DNA from: Daphnia carinata
Taxonomy: Eukaryota; Arthropoda; Branchiopoda; Diplostraca; Daphniidae
DNA: 64,000 nucleotides
Assembly (NCBI RefSeq): GCF_022539665.2
Contig: NC_081331.1
Coordinates: 1,212,501 to 1,276,500 of the forward strand
Reading direction: 5' to 3'
Made by a program: the position numbers and the translations under genes. The first letter of the stretch is position 1; every line of letters starts with the position of its first letter. This document shows positions 33,501 to 48,500 of this stretch, in pieces. The notes below the pieces were generated by a model, which saw only the letters and a program-made list of their open reading frames with translations, ran no database searches and was not told the DNA's origin.

Positions 33501-36500
33501 GCCAAGATGATGTTACGACTGAAATCACGTAAAAGGCTGTGGCGACTACAGTACTTGATAGGAATAAAAGAAAGAAAAAAAAGGGAAACTACAATAAAGA
33601 GATCGACAAAAATAGAAGCAAAAGATTACGTAAAGCAGATTCAGAATGCTGTGAAAGTAAGACAGAAAAAAAAGTTGGAGAAGCGCATCCGCGAAAAGAA
33701 AGGGAGGCCACCAAGGAGGACATGTTGCGGCAGCTGTGACATTATAGGCCGCCAAGCCGTTCCATTATCTGATTTCTCATCAACTGGCTCACTGAGGCGA
33801 CCATGTATCAACCAAAACAGAATCGCCATTTTCAGTAAAAAAAGAAATAAATAATAAATACAACGGTCGTGTGGTTCACCGTGGGACGTCCCTTCTTTTT
33901 CTTACATGTCTAACAACCGAAACACAGTCACCATCGGCGGACAGGAAAAGCATCCAAAATAATCTTCTCTTTTTGAACGTCATGCCAAATATCTCCCACC
34001 ACTAAAAGCGTTCCTTCCAAAATAATATTATTACTAGTCTGCTATTGGACTGCTAAGGCCCTGGCGGAGTCGAGCGAAAAACAGCGTATTGACTTTTCTG
34101 TCCGCGAAGGAACAAAGTGTTAACTGAATGATGCCGGAGATTCGGCGTGCCAGATGGTATCATAAGCACACGGCAATCTGCCTCGCATTAAATTACGGCG
34201 CGCTGCTGAATCTTCTTCCTTTTAACCTTTATTTATTAATATCGGAATCTCGACGGAAGTCGCCATTGAGAAATTAAATATTTCGTTCACTCATTTACTT
34301 TGCAATTTACGGCTGCTCCAGCCGTTTCATATATCGACACTGAAAACTTGGCATTTAAAAGCAAAGCTCGGCAAAGTTCCACATAATTAGTGCCAGGGAT
34401 AATTTCAAGCGTTCAGAAGAAATGCAAACATTTTCTGTTGTCGTCAAAGCTTTCTAAAAGGCTGCCGAGATCGGAGATTAAAATGTTAAGATCGTGCACA
34501 GTCCTACCTATTTCGTCAGGCTTAAATTGCTAGGTAATTGAATTACAGTACCTTTCGGATGGTATGGATGGTTTTTGACTTGAGCTAGGAGTGAACCGTT
34601 GAGTCGCCATTCAACGTGCGTTGGGCCGATCAAAAAAGACGATATCTGACAATGCAACGTAACTGGGCTGCCGTTTTTGACGTACATATCCGGTGCACCT
34701 TTGATGTCCACTATCGGTTCTATATTTGTAAAAAAAAAAAATAATAATACGGAAATGGAATAGCAGATTTTTCTTTCATTCGAATGTTGCCAAGCAATGT
34801 GTACATGTAGGCGGATAAGGCCAGCGCAAACGATACGATTATATAAGTCTTACCAACGGGTCGTAGGTGAACAATGCGGCTGATTTTCGGCTCATTCGAC
34901 GAGACTTGGCATTCGTAATCACCAGCATCGGCGGGTTGAACGGCGCGGATTTGCAAAGTCCAAGTGTCAGAAGCAGCAATTTTATGTGCTTGAAATCGGC
35001 CATCGTTAATGAATGTGTCATCACCAACCGCCAGTAAATGTCCGTCGCCTTTTCTCACCCAACTGACCTGAAATTTGAACCACATGGATAATCTGTTAAG
35101 AAATGTAGGACACGTACGTCATTATTTAAAAGATGATAAAACTACTCTAGTATAGTAGAGCGATAAAAAGCATTTTATTTTGCTGCTCGTCTGTCAAAAC
35201 CTATGCATGACAGTGGATTGCGAAGTAACACGGACTCGATGGCCTGTAGAGGAACGTCAGCTCATAATGCAGGGTTCTTTCCTAACTTTCTTATCTGTAT
35301 TACAAGCTTATCTGAAATACGACGAAGAGCAGAAGAGTGTGTGAGGTAACAAGCACGTTGCTTAGATCAACTCCACTCGAAAAACTGTTCGTGTAGTAAA
35401 ACCAAGTCATGTTACATAATACTAATGCCCTTCACGGAGATACTATGTGCCAATGCCAACATGATATTATACAACTTCAGCATCTCATTTTTTTTTAATG
35501 TGTCACAGACTGATAATAAATTCAAAAGACGGGAGCTGAACGTAAAAATTGTATAAAAGAAAACAGCCCGAGACGATGATGGCCAACCCTGTCATAAATA
35601 AGGGGGCTTTTTTGATCCCAAAGGGGTGTACATTCGCAATTACAACTTTCCGACCGAATTATCGAACTGAGCTAGATGCAGAGCTATTTATGTCTCTATA
35701 TAAAACGAGACGTAGTCTCGCATCAGGACAGCTGGGGCAATATAACATTCAACCATCCTGCCTATAATTTCATTTGGTGGTTCGTCGAAAAAAAAAAAAT
35801 TCCCGTTGGGGCACACAAAGGCACGGTTCGACTTTGAATCCCCACACAATCTTGGCACTCGCTTTGGTATCAATTGTATTTCATCACGTTTTAGTTCTCC
35901 AATAAATATGGGATTACTTGCAAAAAATGTTGGCGGAGTGAATTACGGTAGCGTAAATCTGGTGGCTGTTGCTCGAGCAACTATAAACGTGTTGGCTAAT
36001 GTAAATCTGCTCTTATTCCCTGCAAGAGTCAGGATTATTTTGGGTTCCTTGTATGTTTTCATTCCTTCGTGTTCTTCCAAACTTTTATAAACTCTTGGAT
36101 AAAGACGAAAAGTTAAAGCGCCCTTTGGCGCAGTTCTTGCTAGTATTGGCCATTTCTTAGAATTTTTGCATAAAAAAGCTGTTTAACAGACTACCCACTG
36201 CTAGAATATATATAGTGAACAGTAGCCTTGCTTTCCCTTTGCTTAAAGTAGCGAACAAAAAGAGAAGTCTTTGCATTCTCGGTGAGAAAAACTTTTTGCA
36301 CAAAAGATAGAGAATTCCGTAGTTGCCTTGGTTTCTTTGTGCTCGAATCGCCCCCCTACTCCCTTACAGCCATTATGCGCTATTTGCCCTATTTGCCTTT
36401 TCTGTTGTTTCCCCTCTTTGATGGTCTTTTTGATTGTGCTGACCAAGAATCTGTATTTGATAACTGAATCAACTACGCATCGCGGCAGGAACACGTTACG

Positions 36501-39500
36501 AGTCGAATACAAAAAGAACAAAGGCTTTTGCAATCAAAAGCCCTGCATAATAGCGTTTTTTCGACGCCTTCCCCCATTCCTGGTAAACGATTGTTATCAC
36601 TAAGGTAAAAACTATAAACAGTCGATAAAAAATTGGGCAAGATTCGAATCCACCTAGAATATGAAACACAGCCATCGAAAAGAAAGTGGATGTTTGTAAC
36701 CTTTTCTTTGAAAACAGCGGATACATCATCTCGAATGTCTTGGCACGTTGAAATGAACTACATTCTCTACGACGACAATCATACTGATGGAAGAAAAATG
36801 TAGTAGTAGTTTGTATACAATGCAGGAACGCGTAAAAAAAACATAATCGCTTATCTTCACCCTTTTGGACGTGTCGAACACAGAAGGATGGGTTCGAATA
36901 ACACCTCCTTCGAGGAATGCCAAAGTGAAGAGGATAAATTCTGCGATAGTCTATAACCAAACACCCAGACGCTTAGAAAAGGAACGCGTTTGAAGCGAAT
37001 TGGCCACCCAAAATCGATAGTTCTTGGCCAAATACGCTTGTAACGTAAGTAGCTCTTTTACATCTACTTTGTAGCCGTATATCAGACACCATTTTATGCG
37101 ACGCGTCAACCTGATCCTTTTAACTAGAATACATTTAAGTTGACAACAAGTTTTCAAAGGAAAATGCAGACGGGAAATCGCTAAATAACAACGTTTTGAA
37201 ATAAAAGGTTGCAAACAAAAAATCCGTTGTCTTTTCAGCAAAAATCGTAAGTTCCTTGTTTCTGTTTTATACTTTGTCGTGCATACGTTCCCTGCGGTCA
37301 ACCATTTGCCTACTTTCATAAAAAATGTGTCAACTTAAAAGCTAACGCATCAATGCCTTTACAAGACGAAGCTAAACAACATGGTACAAAAGAAACGATG
37401 GCAGAAAAAAGGTTAGATGTTCTATACCCCACAGCTAACCTGACGAAAAGCAATCTCTGCTCTTCACTCTCGGGTTCTGTAATAAATGCTGAAGTGTACT
37501 CCGGAAAGACCACCCCCACCCCCCCACCCCCCCAAAAAAAGCCACGGTTTCTGTTTGTATTTGCGCAAATGACATCCACGCAAGACTTTGAGGAAGGGTG
37601 GTTACGGTTGTGTATCAGTTCAGCTTTATACACACATTAATATGGTATTTCACAATGCGTCATTGCGTACTGTTTGTTTGCCCGTGGTCAAAAAGACAAC
37701 TGAATATTATTAGATGCTGTATATATTTAAGTACGACAAAGGGGGACTGATTATTGTCGCTCAGACTGCGCTTTGCTTTCGTTTCCTGCTTCTCTTTTCT
37801 AGCTGCAACATCTGTACGACACGACGTTAAAAAGTAAATAGTCTACATGTGATGCGGTCCAGGAAGTCGCGTAATCTTGGATCCGGTAGTGTCTCGGTAC
37901 ATCCCTTTTACAATTAATGCAACTCTCGGAGCAGTGTTCACATTTGATGTTTGCAATAGAGAGCATAAACTGGCTTCTTATCGCCAGCAACGCTCCTCGC
38001 TCTTTTACTGGCGATGTGGATTACGACGGCCATTCGTGCACGTATAACGTTATTTGCAATACTCTGAACGCAGATATTTCTTTTTTAAAGGAAAAATGCG
38101 AGCGTCCAGCTGAGTCCATAAACGGCCAACGGGTTCGCAATCTCATTACATAAGCCATTGAAATGTGAGAATTATTTCCACCGGCTAGCTGCTCTGCTTT
38201 TTTATGTATAAATGTGTGCATAGCAGAGAAAAAGAGAGAGGGCGCTTTTTATAGTAGGCAGCGTACCTCACACGGCCGTCATGTATTGTATATCTACATA
38301 AGGCTGCGTCAGGCGTTCAGATTCTTGCGGGATAACGAACTCTTGTCGTCGTGGCTAGCCGTGTACATAGTGAATAAGCGGCAAGAAAATTGCATGGAAG
38401 ACAGTGATTGTGGCAGGCCAGTCTGGCATCACACCCCGACACACGCACACACCAAGACGTGAAAGTCGCTCTGATTGATTCGCAGCGAAAATTAATGAAT
38501 CCCGTCACGTCATTGTCACCCGATCCATCATCTCCTCACGTCCGACATCCAACAGGGAACAGCGAGACATTGCCTTAACACCATGGAACCTGCCTCTCTT
38601 TCGTTTCTCGTGTTTCTAACAATATAAAGCAGAACCAAGTCAAAATAAGTCATATACTGTACTCGACAATCTCGACGCACAACTTGGAAACAGACGTACC
38701 AGAACACTACAATGGTCGCAATTTGAGACTTACAGGAAGGGGAAGGGGGACGTTTGGACATTTTAGCGGAAGCACTGGGTAGACTTGCCTAATGCGATGA
38801 AACGCGGACCGAGTTGGAAAAAAACGAAAAATGCTGTCCTGTTCTTTTAACTACAGTATATGGTCACCCAACGCATTGCAAATGATTGGGACTATCTAGA
38901 AGCAGAACAGACATTTACTTTGGAACGGACGTGATTTCGATACATTATGTAGCAGTCGGTTTAATGGAAAGAACGTCAAAGCCTCTCCCACCGTGTTTTT
39001 CGTATTTTGGAGAATTAGTTACGTGCACTGTTACAACTTGGTTGGAACTGAGCGAGACGTGACGAATTTTCTCTAGAATACTTCTGCCTCCTGCCTTTTT
39101 TTGCTTTCGGAGTTAAAAATAAAATTGCATGTTAAGAAGCAAAGGAAAAAATTGATTTGATTGTTTCGGTTTCGGTCATGACGATTTAAAAGACCACCCC
39201 AAAGCAGATACAGTATACGTGCGTGTCTATGTACAATGACTGTATCTACTTTTTGCATTTCATTATTCAACATTCCCCATGAACGTAGATAAACACTTAA
39301 GCCTCTTAACTAGTGGAAAAGAGATGAATTTACGTTGGTAACAAATAAAACCGGCCGACAGAAAATCACGAGAAATCCCTTTTCCAAAGAAGCTATTAAA
39401 TGGCTTGACTTACCGATCGATTTCCGGCCTGGCGTACGCGACACGGAAGGATGGCGTTGGATCCAACTTGAACGCTGATGTCAGCTGTGGTGAACGGATC

Positions 39501-42500
39501 AAAATACGGCCCAGTGTATAAGCCACCCGCCAAAAGCTCTGCAACACGATGAGATGTACCGCCGTCAGTTGACTCCTCGGGCTGTTGTGGTATAGGTTTA
39601 ACGGCAATATGAATGCCTTCGTCTTGAACGATCGCTGAACTGCATACATTTCCTAGTATGAATAACAATTTGCAATGAATTTTGTGCCACTTGAATTTAA
39701 AGAGGTGGCCAAAAACAATATGAAATACCTGTCTGCCATACTTTGCAAGCAGGCTTTGTTCGAGGTTTCAAACACTTGGGAGAAACTGTTTCTTACTTTA
39801 AAACCATTTCTTCGTCGAAAACAGTATCACTCACACAACATTGGAAAAAATTTACATGTCAAAAAGAGGATTTATACAACCTTAATACAAGGCACAGAGT
39901 CAACTGCTGTGCATGTAGTTTACTGAGATTTCCTAGTAATGTCGAGAAATACGTTTTTCAAGTCTATAGCAAATGTGGGAATGTACATCCCTCTACACCG
40001 GCCTTTTTCAAGCCAGTTAGCCAAAAATGTCACAGCGTTAGCCTAAAGTAGTAGCAGGCAATATGTTTATGCCAGCATGAAACTCAATAGAATTTGAAGA
40101 CGTGGCTGTCCAAAGTTCACTTTGCGACTGACGAATCTCAGCCATTATAGATTAATTCTTCAACCACGTCCTCTGGCATAATGAGAATTTCGTTTCCAAA
40201 CTGAAGTTCAGGAAATCCTTTTCTTACCCCTTCCTCCACTTTACTTTTTCAAAATCCATGATGGCCGACTTTGGAGTGCCAACCAATTAGATTTCACGAA
40301 AGGATAGGGACTTTTTCGTCTGCTTTTACATTTCGGAATTACCTTACCATACCTCCTGCAAAAAAAGCATGATGGCCGACTTTTGGATGCAGCCAATAAG
40401 GTTCGAAAGGAGGATAAGAAATTTTCTTTCTTCTTTCATTTCAGACAACCTATTAAGTCGTCTGTTTTTGTTTACAAAAGCGTCGTCTGCTCGGAAAAAA
40501 GATAAGCTAATTATTTTAAACTTACAGTACTGCGATAATTGAACCTCTGGTATACTGACAGTTCAAAAAAAGCTTGGGGGTTTTTCTTCAAGAAAAAGTT
40601 TTATTTTTGAACTGAACAAGGTATATCGGCATGCACGGATAGTATACGTAAATGTTTAATGAGGAGCGATATTAGGGGAACGCGAGCCTTAAACATCAAA
40701 CTCGAGTCTCTTCTTGCACGTTTTATCAACAGAAATACAGACCACAGTTTTAAATTACATTAGATAGAAAAAAAGAACGTTAAAAAAAGTTCCAGCATTC
40801 TTAAACGACTGCCTTTCAATTTTTAAAAAATATATTTTATTATATAATAATTTTTTTTCTTCATTTTTCACTTATCTTAGGGGAATTTGATTTCTTTCAA
40901 GTTGGACAGGCGAATCCATATATCGAAGTTGTTCTTACGTGCCATTAGGTTGTGTTTCAGGATATTGGGTGAAAGATAACCGAGTTTCATCGCTGATGTA
41001 TCGTTGTACCCAATACCCTGTTAAGAGCCTAGTCAACAAGACGCCGGAAGTGCATCCGTTGCACGGCTTGAAGGCCATGAATATTGCCATCTATTATATG
41101 AAATTTCTTTCAACAAAGAGAAGAATAAAAAAAATATATAAATATCTTTCGTCGCGAACCTATCGTAAAGTCACCGCGTAAGGTATCAAATAAATTATTT
41201 TTTAGGCTTCAAATGTTACAAGTGCGTCATCAATAGCTAGGGAGAAAAAGAAATCTCGAGACGGGTGGCACTGTGTTCTAAAATTTGATTCGGCCAGAGC
41301 ATATTCCATCTTTTTCGTGTTGGCAAGAGTATGTAACTGACAAGCGTATAGAAATTCAAGCTGTAAGGAAGTGACAGAGCAATCGTACGGTACCCTTTGA
41401 AAACAAAAACTCTTTACGAGATATCAAATACAAGCGTCAAAGTAAACAGGTTATAGAAAATTCAATATAGATTTCTATTGAGATAAAAGGCCGTTTGCAA
41501 ATGGTAGTTTAGAATTTACGCACGGAAAAAAACACGGACGATGGTATGATGTGATCGCCTATCGAACAATACGATTCCGATAGAAGACTCAGCGAAAAAG
41601 AAAAAAGGATTGAGGTATTATAGGGTGCGCCCATATGGGGTACCAGCCGTAACATGTATAGTTTTTGATTGTGTATCGATACTTTTGTGTTGCGCGTCGT
41701 CTGTCTTTTGGCTTGGACACTTCCTGTTTTTGTTTCCGGCGTAGCAGACAAGATAGTAGAAGCAAAGAAAAAGAAATAAATAAATAAAATAAAATAAAAA
41801 CAAGAGAAAGTCCGCCTATTATACGGCTGTTATGTTGGCGAATGCCATATATCCGACGGCTACATGCTATCAACACAAAAGAAAAAATGGCAGAAAACTA
41901 AGAACCCAAGACGTTCGTCTAATTTTTTTTAAGTTGCTGTGCAGTTGTACAGACTTCCATGACGCATTGTTTTCTCCACAGCAATCACTGTGTTCTATCT
42001 CCTTTTTTTTCTTACCATTCTGACAGTCTGTTGCCGATAGCTTGATGGCTAGATCGGTCGACTTGGTACATATTGTTGCCCTTGGCTTGCTCTCATTTTT
42101 TTTTGCGCCGTTTCCTTTTTCTTCTTTTTGTGACTCTCCGCTTAGTGTTTTTATGGCTACTGTTGTTCTAGAAACTTAGTTATATTTATTTGACCAATGG
42201 TTGGCAAGCTGAAAAAGAAAACCAGAGAAATGTCGAGCCTGAGTTCGCAAGTGAGGCCTAGAATGCTGGTGGACATTGGTGGACGGCCGTAAATCCCAAA
42301 GCCCGACATTCGAGATTACAATGTTAAAGCTTCGCTTCCTCCCTCGCGTTTCGTAAAGGCAATATAAAAAAAGAAGCAAAGTCTGAACACGTTTCGCGAT
42401 TTGCGACACAAAAAAAAATCTTTTACTCTGAATTACACTCTTCATGGCCCATCGAGGTGGAGTACTTGAAGAGCGCGTTCTGGTCATCAGCGACAGGCAA

Positions 42501-45500
42501 TATAACCTATACACTCTGTACGGGTGTTTGCTGGATGCGGTTCTCCGCACCGCTGAACGCATACTGTTTTAGATTGTAAATATATATATAGTATATATAT
42601 ACAGACTACGTAACCCTAGCATATACCTCGAACAGTATATCCGAGCGTGATGGATAAAGGATCTCCTCGTACATTTTTTTTTCTTTAGGTCGAACATTAG
42701 GGTACTGCTCTTGCTTCCGCCTTTCTGAATGCTAGATATATATATGTGCTTTACACAAAACTATGTTTTGAGTCGCATCAAGTCGTCCACATATATACGC
42801 TCGATACATAAAGTATGGGGAAGAAGCTTGATCCAGAAGCCATTAGCCGGATTGGATCAGTGAATGCTTTCAGCTCACGCTACTGTATATGCGGCTGGCC
42901 TTAGTACATAGACCCGGGAAACACTGCTATCACGGCAAGAAAATCGATTCAAGCCATTGTCGTTAAAGTCTTTCTTTTGGTTTTTCTTCATTTTCTAGAG
43001 CGGTTAAGAAACCCACGCCTTTTTTTATGGCGTCTGCAATAATGCAAACACGGAATGATCTTTTATTCTCATTTTTTATGGCATTCGCTCGGCGACGAAA
43101 ACGCCTTCTTCCAAAGTAAATTTTCGTGGATTTGGTAAGGTCGTTTTGGATGCAATTTCAGATACAGCTGATTAGGGATAGTGGACGCTAACAAAAATAG
43201 TTGAATTTCTACTACTAAACTTCTTCAGACTATACAATTGGCTTAAATAGCAAAACTTTAAAAAGGATTTGCCAACTTCACCCCACCTGAAAGCGAGGTA
43301 AATGAAAGTCAATGTACAAGTTATCAACGTACCGTCCTACACCTATTCGAAAGTATCGTTTGCCTACCTGTTCCTTTAATCGGCTTATAGTGTGTAGGCG
43401 GTAAGCATTTTTTTATGACTGTAACTTGGTGCATGGTGTCTTTTCCATTCATTTATGTAAGAACTGAAGGCTTTAGATTTGAAACTAGATAACTATTGGT
43501 CATGTTTCGATCTTGCTTAAGCATATAACCCTAAGTAGGGAAGCGTTTAAAGGACAAACCATTTTTTGTTGCGTGAAATGTAGTATACGATAAAAAAGAA
43601 TGCGAAGAAAAATTAAGAGCTTTTATAACAATGATTCTCATTCAATCACAATAATCTACGTCTATGTTTTTGCGAAGCTCCTAGAGTTAGACGAAGTGGC
43701 AGCAATAAAGAAGCTGTTGAGAAAAATAACAAGAAAAGAAAAGGAAGAAGAATGAGACACAGTCCATCAGTCTCCAGAAAATACGGCACGGACGTTTGCC
43801 CTCATCCTTTCGCTCGATTTTTCTCAGAATCTCGTGGCACTGACGTATACAGCCAACAGACAGAAAAGGCAAAAGCACAACGCAACTGTACACGTACTCA
43901 CTAGCGTAATAGATAGAATAGTATTTTACTAAAGGATCCTTTATCGAATCATCGCCAACGTTGTTGCTCATAGCAATATAAAACTATTACAGAGAAAATG
44001 AATTTCAAAAAAATGTCAAATAGACGTTTGACGTAGGGAAAGCCTGCGTTCTAGAGGATGATAAACGATAGCGAGAGAACTATTTCATACAGTAGGGGTA
44101 TTTGTATTTAATCTCCAGGTCCACAAAATGTTTGTTAGGCGAACATAATTCCTCCTCGGAAATAGCAAAAACCGTAATGTACATAACTCTTTCGTGATCT
44201 CTTTTTCATCACAAACGACTTAGACAAAGAATTCAACCGATGGGCGTCGTGCAGGATGAACAACCTACAATATATGCGGGATTACTCATCCTGCTCACCG
44301 TCGCGAATCTCATGCCTATGTACACAATAATGCATCTGCGTTCCAAGCCAGAAAAATTGTTTTCACGTGAACCCTGTATATATATACGTATATGCCCGTC
44401 TAATGTCCTCTCTTTTCATCGTATACACAGTTGTGTGTGTCGTATCTATGTATCAGTAAATCCACCCACGTTTATACGAGGACCGTGGCACGAACCAGAC
44501 TATGATCGGCTACCATATCGTTGCAGACATCTTTATGGTGACGTCAATAGATTTTTCCCACTCTGTATTATCAATAGAGGAGACGACATAATCCTATAAA
44601 GTTACCATACCTAGAAATTTTAAACGTGCTAAACAACGTAGACGCTGCTGGGAGACTATCTAGTAAAAAAAAAGGAATTATTGGTCCTTTGCCTAGCAAT
44701 GCTCGTATGATGAAAATGGCTGTTATTGTGTAAGAAAGATGAAGCATAAAGAGCGAGAAAAATGATGAAAGAAACTTAATGGTCTTACTGCTTTTTCTAA
44801 ACTTGTTCTTGGCTTCCGCTCCAAACTTCTTGTCTGTTGCGTTATATAGGAAGGGCTCAAATGGAAACAAACAACAAGATATCGAATGCCGTTTTTATTA
44901 TGTATCGATACATTTTCCGTTTTAAGGATCAACAACCGTAAAAAGCTAAGGATGTTGTGTTGCTTTTTTAAGTTGTAAATTTGAGTACTGCGCATTACAC
45001 TCTCTATTTGTCAACAATCACGTTTAATTTTCACGCGAAAGTCTAGTGCCCTTAAAAAAAATGAAGAACACATTATACCCTGCTTATACGTAGTGATTAG
45101 TATCTTTAACAAACTTCTACTTATTAAGCGACGCTGAAAGAAATCATTACGCGCCTATTAGGAGAAGGATCCCATTAGGTAAGATCTTGTGACGTCAGGC
45201 AACACGGAGAGAGCCTTTTGATTATACCGTAGAAAAATATTCTCTCCCACATCATATGAAATCATTTTCTTTTTTTTTTTTCACTCAGATCAGCATAGTA
45301 TTGGGTGGTCACCTAAATCAACATAGAATTGGATGGTTTTCGTCTTATAGAGAGACACACGCAAGCCCATTTTACCAAAGGTGGTATGGACGAACGGGAA
45401 GGGAATGTTTGATTTCATGTCTGTTAATAGTACGTGCCTTTGCAGTCACAAAAAGGCTTCTGCCAGATTTTGCTGTGACTCGCTGCCGGCCGACTGACTA

Positions 45501-48500
45501 AGGCGATAGCCGATATTGTGTACACAAACCCTATAGGGAAATTTTAGGGAATAAAAGTCTAGTATGTAACGGTATTTTCCAAGAAAAACTTCAATCCTGT
45601 TGCCCAACGCTTCGTGCAATTGAAGATTAGACAGATACAGGAGCACTTTTGGATAATTACGTGATTAAATCATTGCATTAGTTTTTAAAAAACAAGTTTA
45701 TGGTGCTCAGTCACTTATGGCTTTCTTGAACAACATTAAACCTAGCGGGGTGAATAGAAACCGTCTTTACAATTGGTTACGCAGAATTTTCAGGAAGCCG
45801 ACCCAATTTTGCTACGTTTATTCTGGCAGCAGAAAGTCTAGACTCATGAACCTCGGCCTCGGCTGTATGAGCCCAAGTGCTGACTATTGAAATTGTATCA
45901 AGTTTACCCACTCCGCGGCAAATCGCTTGGAGCATAGTTGAGATTGAATCTGCGGCTGACACGCAATAAAAATTTCGCTTTAAAAAATGTACGGGCTATA
46001 CGCAGTGTATAGTTCCAGGACATTGATCTACCATCCGTTTCACGTATGTCATAAATATTTTTTCTCCAGACAATGCTAGAAACTTGTAGAAAATACAGGA
46101 GACAGCGCAATTTATGCCTTCAATTATTTGGTAACTATCTGACAATATCTTAGCCTTTCCATCAGCTTTCGTACATATTCAAGGCTATGCTGTACATAGT
46201 TAAGTGGCCGTATCGGCAAACTTCTCAATTTTCTTCGCAATCTTTCTTTTCCTTTTCACAATTTTTCTATTGCCCATGGCTTCTGGTTTTCGATCTTGAC
46301 GTCAACTGTCGCATTGGCAAATGCGAATAGCTGGCGGTTCATTCTGTGCGTAGTCTATAGTTGTCTTTCCAGCCATAACGATAGCTGCATGTTTCACGGA
46401 TGCAATGAGAAAAAGGCAGCCTTTCTGTACGGAATTGTTTATTCGTTTATTATCTTCTGCACAGAATCTGACAACAAGTCGCCTAGCCAGCTATATTTAT
46501 AGTCTAACCAAATACACGAACTATTTTTAAGAAGCTATTTTTTTCAGGGTTGTTGACAAGAGATTCCTTGATTAACAATGTTTTCCTATATCGTAGCGCT
46601 ATACCAGAACAAAAATGCAAAGCACAGTTCGCAAAGCGTGGACGTACGTCATGACGATTTAACTGTCACATACTGGCAAAAGTTGCACGCAATTTATAAC
46701 CTGCCTGATGCACTCGTGTTTTTTTTTGTATTGGAGGTAGATTTTCATTTTCGTCAAAGTTGCAGGCTGTTTATTGAGTTTAAAAAATAATGCTAAGTTC
46801 TTGATTTATCGAAATGCACATAGAATAAGAGGTTGCTAAACATGTTGAATGAGTACGAACTCATGAAATATAGTCAAATGTCTATGTGAAGGCAAGGAAA
46901 AGGGAAAACAAAACACAGGCGAGTCTAGCTTCAATAGTTGCGCAGCGGTGCTGCGAAATAAGCCATATCTTATGGCACAAGTGACTTTGCGGCATAGCTC
47001 CCAATAGGGTCGTGAGGGTGTGGTTGATGATTAGGAATGTCTCTCCCATGATGCCAACGCATATCGGCGTTGGTTATATACATCGCTCTCTCCACAAGGC
47101 AAGCCAAAGTGTGCTGACTCTTTTTGATCGGTCGTCGCCCAGAGAGTCGGTTGCTGCGTATCACACCATAATGGGATGGCATGTTACGCTAGTCAAAGCT
47201 TTAAGCGACCAAAAAGGCAACAGCCTGACGAGCACCTCTTTTTTCACGGCTTCTGTTATACTTGCTTTCGTATATACACAGTATTAGGGAGTGTCAGAAA
47301 GACGGATGTTTGACGTTACCACATATACTCGGGTTATTATATGCGACCTATTGTGTCTGACAGAGGATGAAAACGAGAGACCAAGCGGCGTTGCTGTCGG
47401 GTACATCAACGGAAGGAGGAAGAGATATAGGAGAGGTAGATCAAGTATATATCGTGCTCATACTCTGTTCTATTTACTTGGACTCTTTGAATCAGTAAAA
47501 GGGTATACACTTACAAAGCTCATAAGACCCATGTTATTGATAAGCCGGTTTCGTATAGACTGCGGACCCGAGACCATTGACACGGTATACAAGGATTGAG
47601 CGACTTGTTTTAAAAATTCCTGACCCTATGCAATATGTAGAATGAACTGCGTCTTTCCTTGACAAAATTATACGGTGTGTTCGGCGTCTTTTTCTTAAAG
47701 GGCTATGCCTTTCGAGGTTTTTTCACTTTATTTTTTGTACATCATTAGTGGAGCACTTTTCCTTAAGTGCGGCTTTTCGTAAAAGATAGATTTGGCTTAC
47801 AGGTTTTGAGAACGTGAATACGCTTACGTGAATAGTAGGCTACCAGAACTGTCATGGCTTAAACGAACGATGTGTAACAGCCGGTAAAATATATCGACTT
47901 CAAAAACGCACGCACAAGCAGTAAAAGACAAATAACATCATTTTATTTGACAAATGGTATCTATCTAGGGCGGCAATTGTGAAAGTGGATAGATCTTCGT
48001 TAGCTGTAACTCCGAGATCTGCGAATTGGAATATCTTTACAGAATAAATAGCCCTATGATGCGTCGCTTTCCGTTCTGGATAAAGTAATTCCATCGTAAG
48101 CTAAAGGCGAACAGTTCCGTTGCCTTTATTTAGTGTGAGTGGCGTCTCGATTTTGTACACTGAAATACGGCCATCTCTTATGTATGATGGCATATGGCAT
48201 ATCCAGGTGAAAATGTCTGAGATTGTTATACACTTTTTGTAAAGTGTGTGTTGATAAAAATATTTATAAGACGGTAAAGCTTCCATGCCAGCCAAGCAAG
48301 CCGTTCCGAGTTTTCAACGTTTTTCAGTTGAATCACCATTTTAAAAAAAAATAAATACAGACAGTGGGTAAAATATGACTGTAACTTTGGACTGTGTCCG
48401 AGGTGCAAGAATTGCTTATTTACCAAATAATGCCATGAATTGGAAATCTTTCTTTAAAAAACAGTTGTCAAAACAATTTTTTTTTATTCTTTAAAATATG

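Noticed and set aside
33507-33854. 115-codon Lys/Arg-rich frame on the + strand
   Set aside because: It comes from a long purine-rich tract inside a dpr intron; low complexity, no recognisable nuclear protein motif.
36645-36660. TTCGAATCC, resembling a tRNA T-loop
   Set aside because: No matching T-stem, anticodon arm or acceptor stem can be built around it.
36496-37319. Two overlapping minus-strand frames (154 and 122 codons) in a dpr intron, considered as a broken gene
   Set aside because: Neither resembles a known family, they are in different frames without a shared domain, and they are rich in Phe, Lys and Arg as expected of AT-rich non-coding DNA.
47012-47599. Two consecutive + strand frames (91 and 102 codons) considered as a nested gene in the dpr intron
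   Set aside because: Different frames, no splice signals joining them, an opposing open frame over the first, and no known motif.
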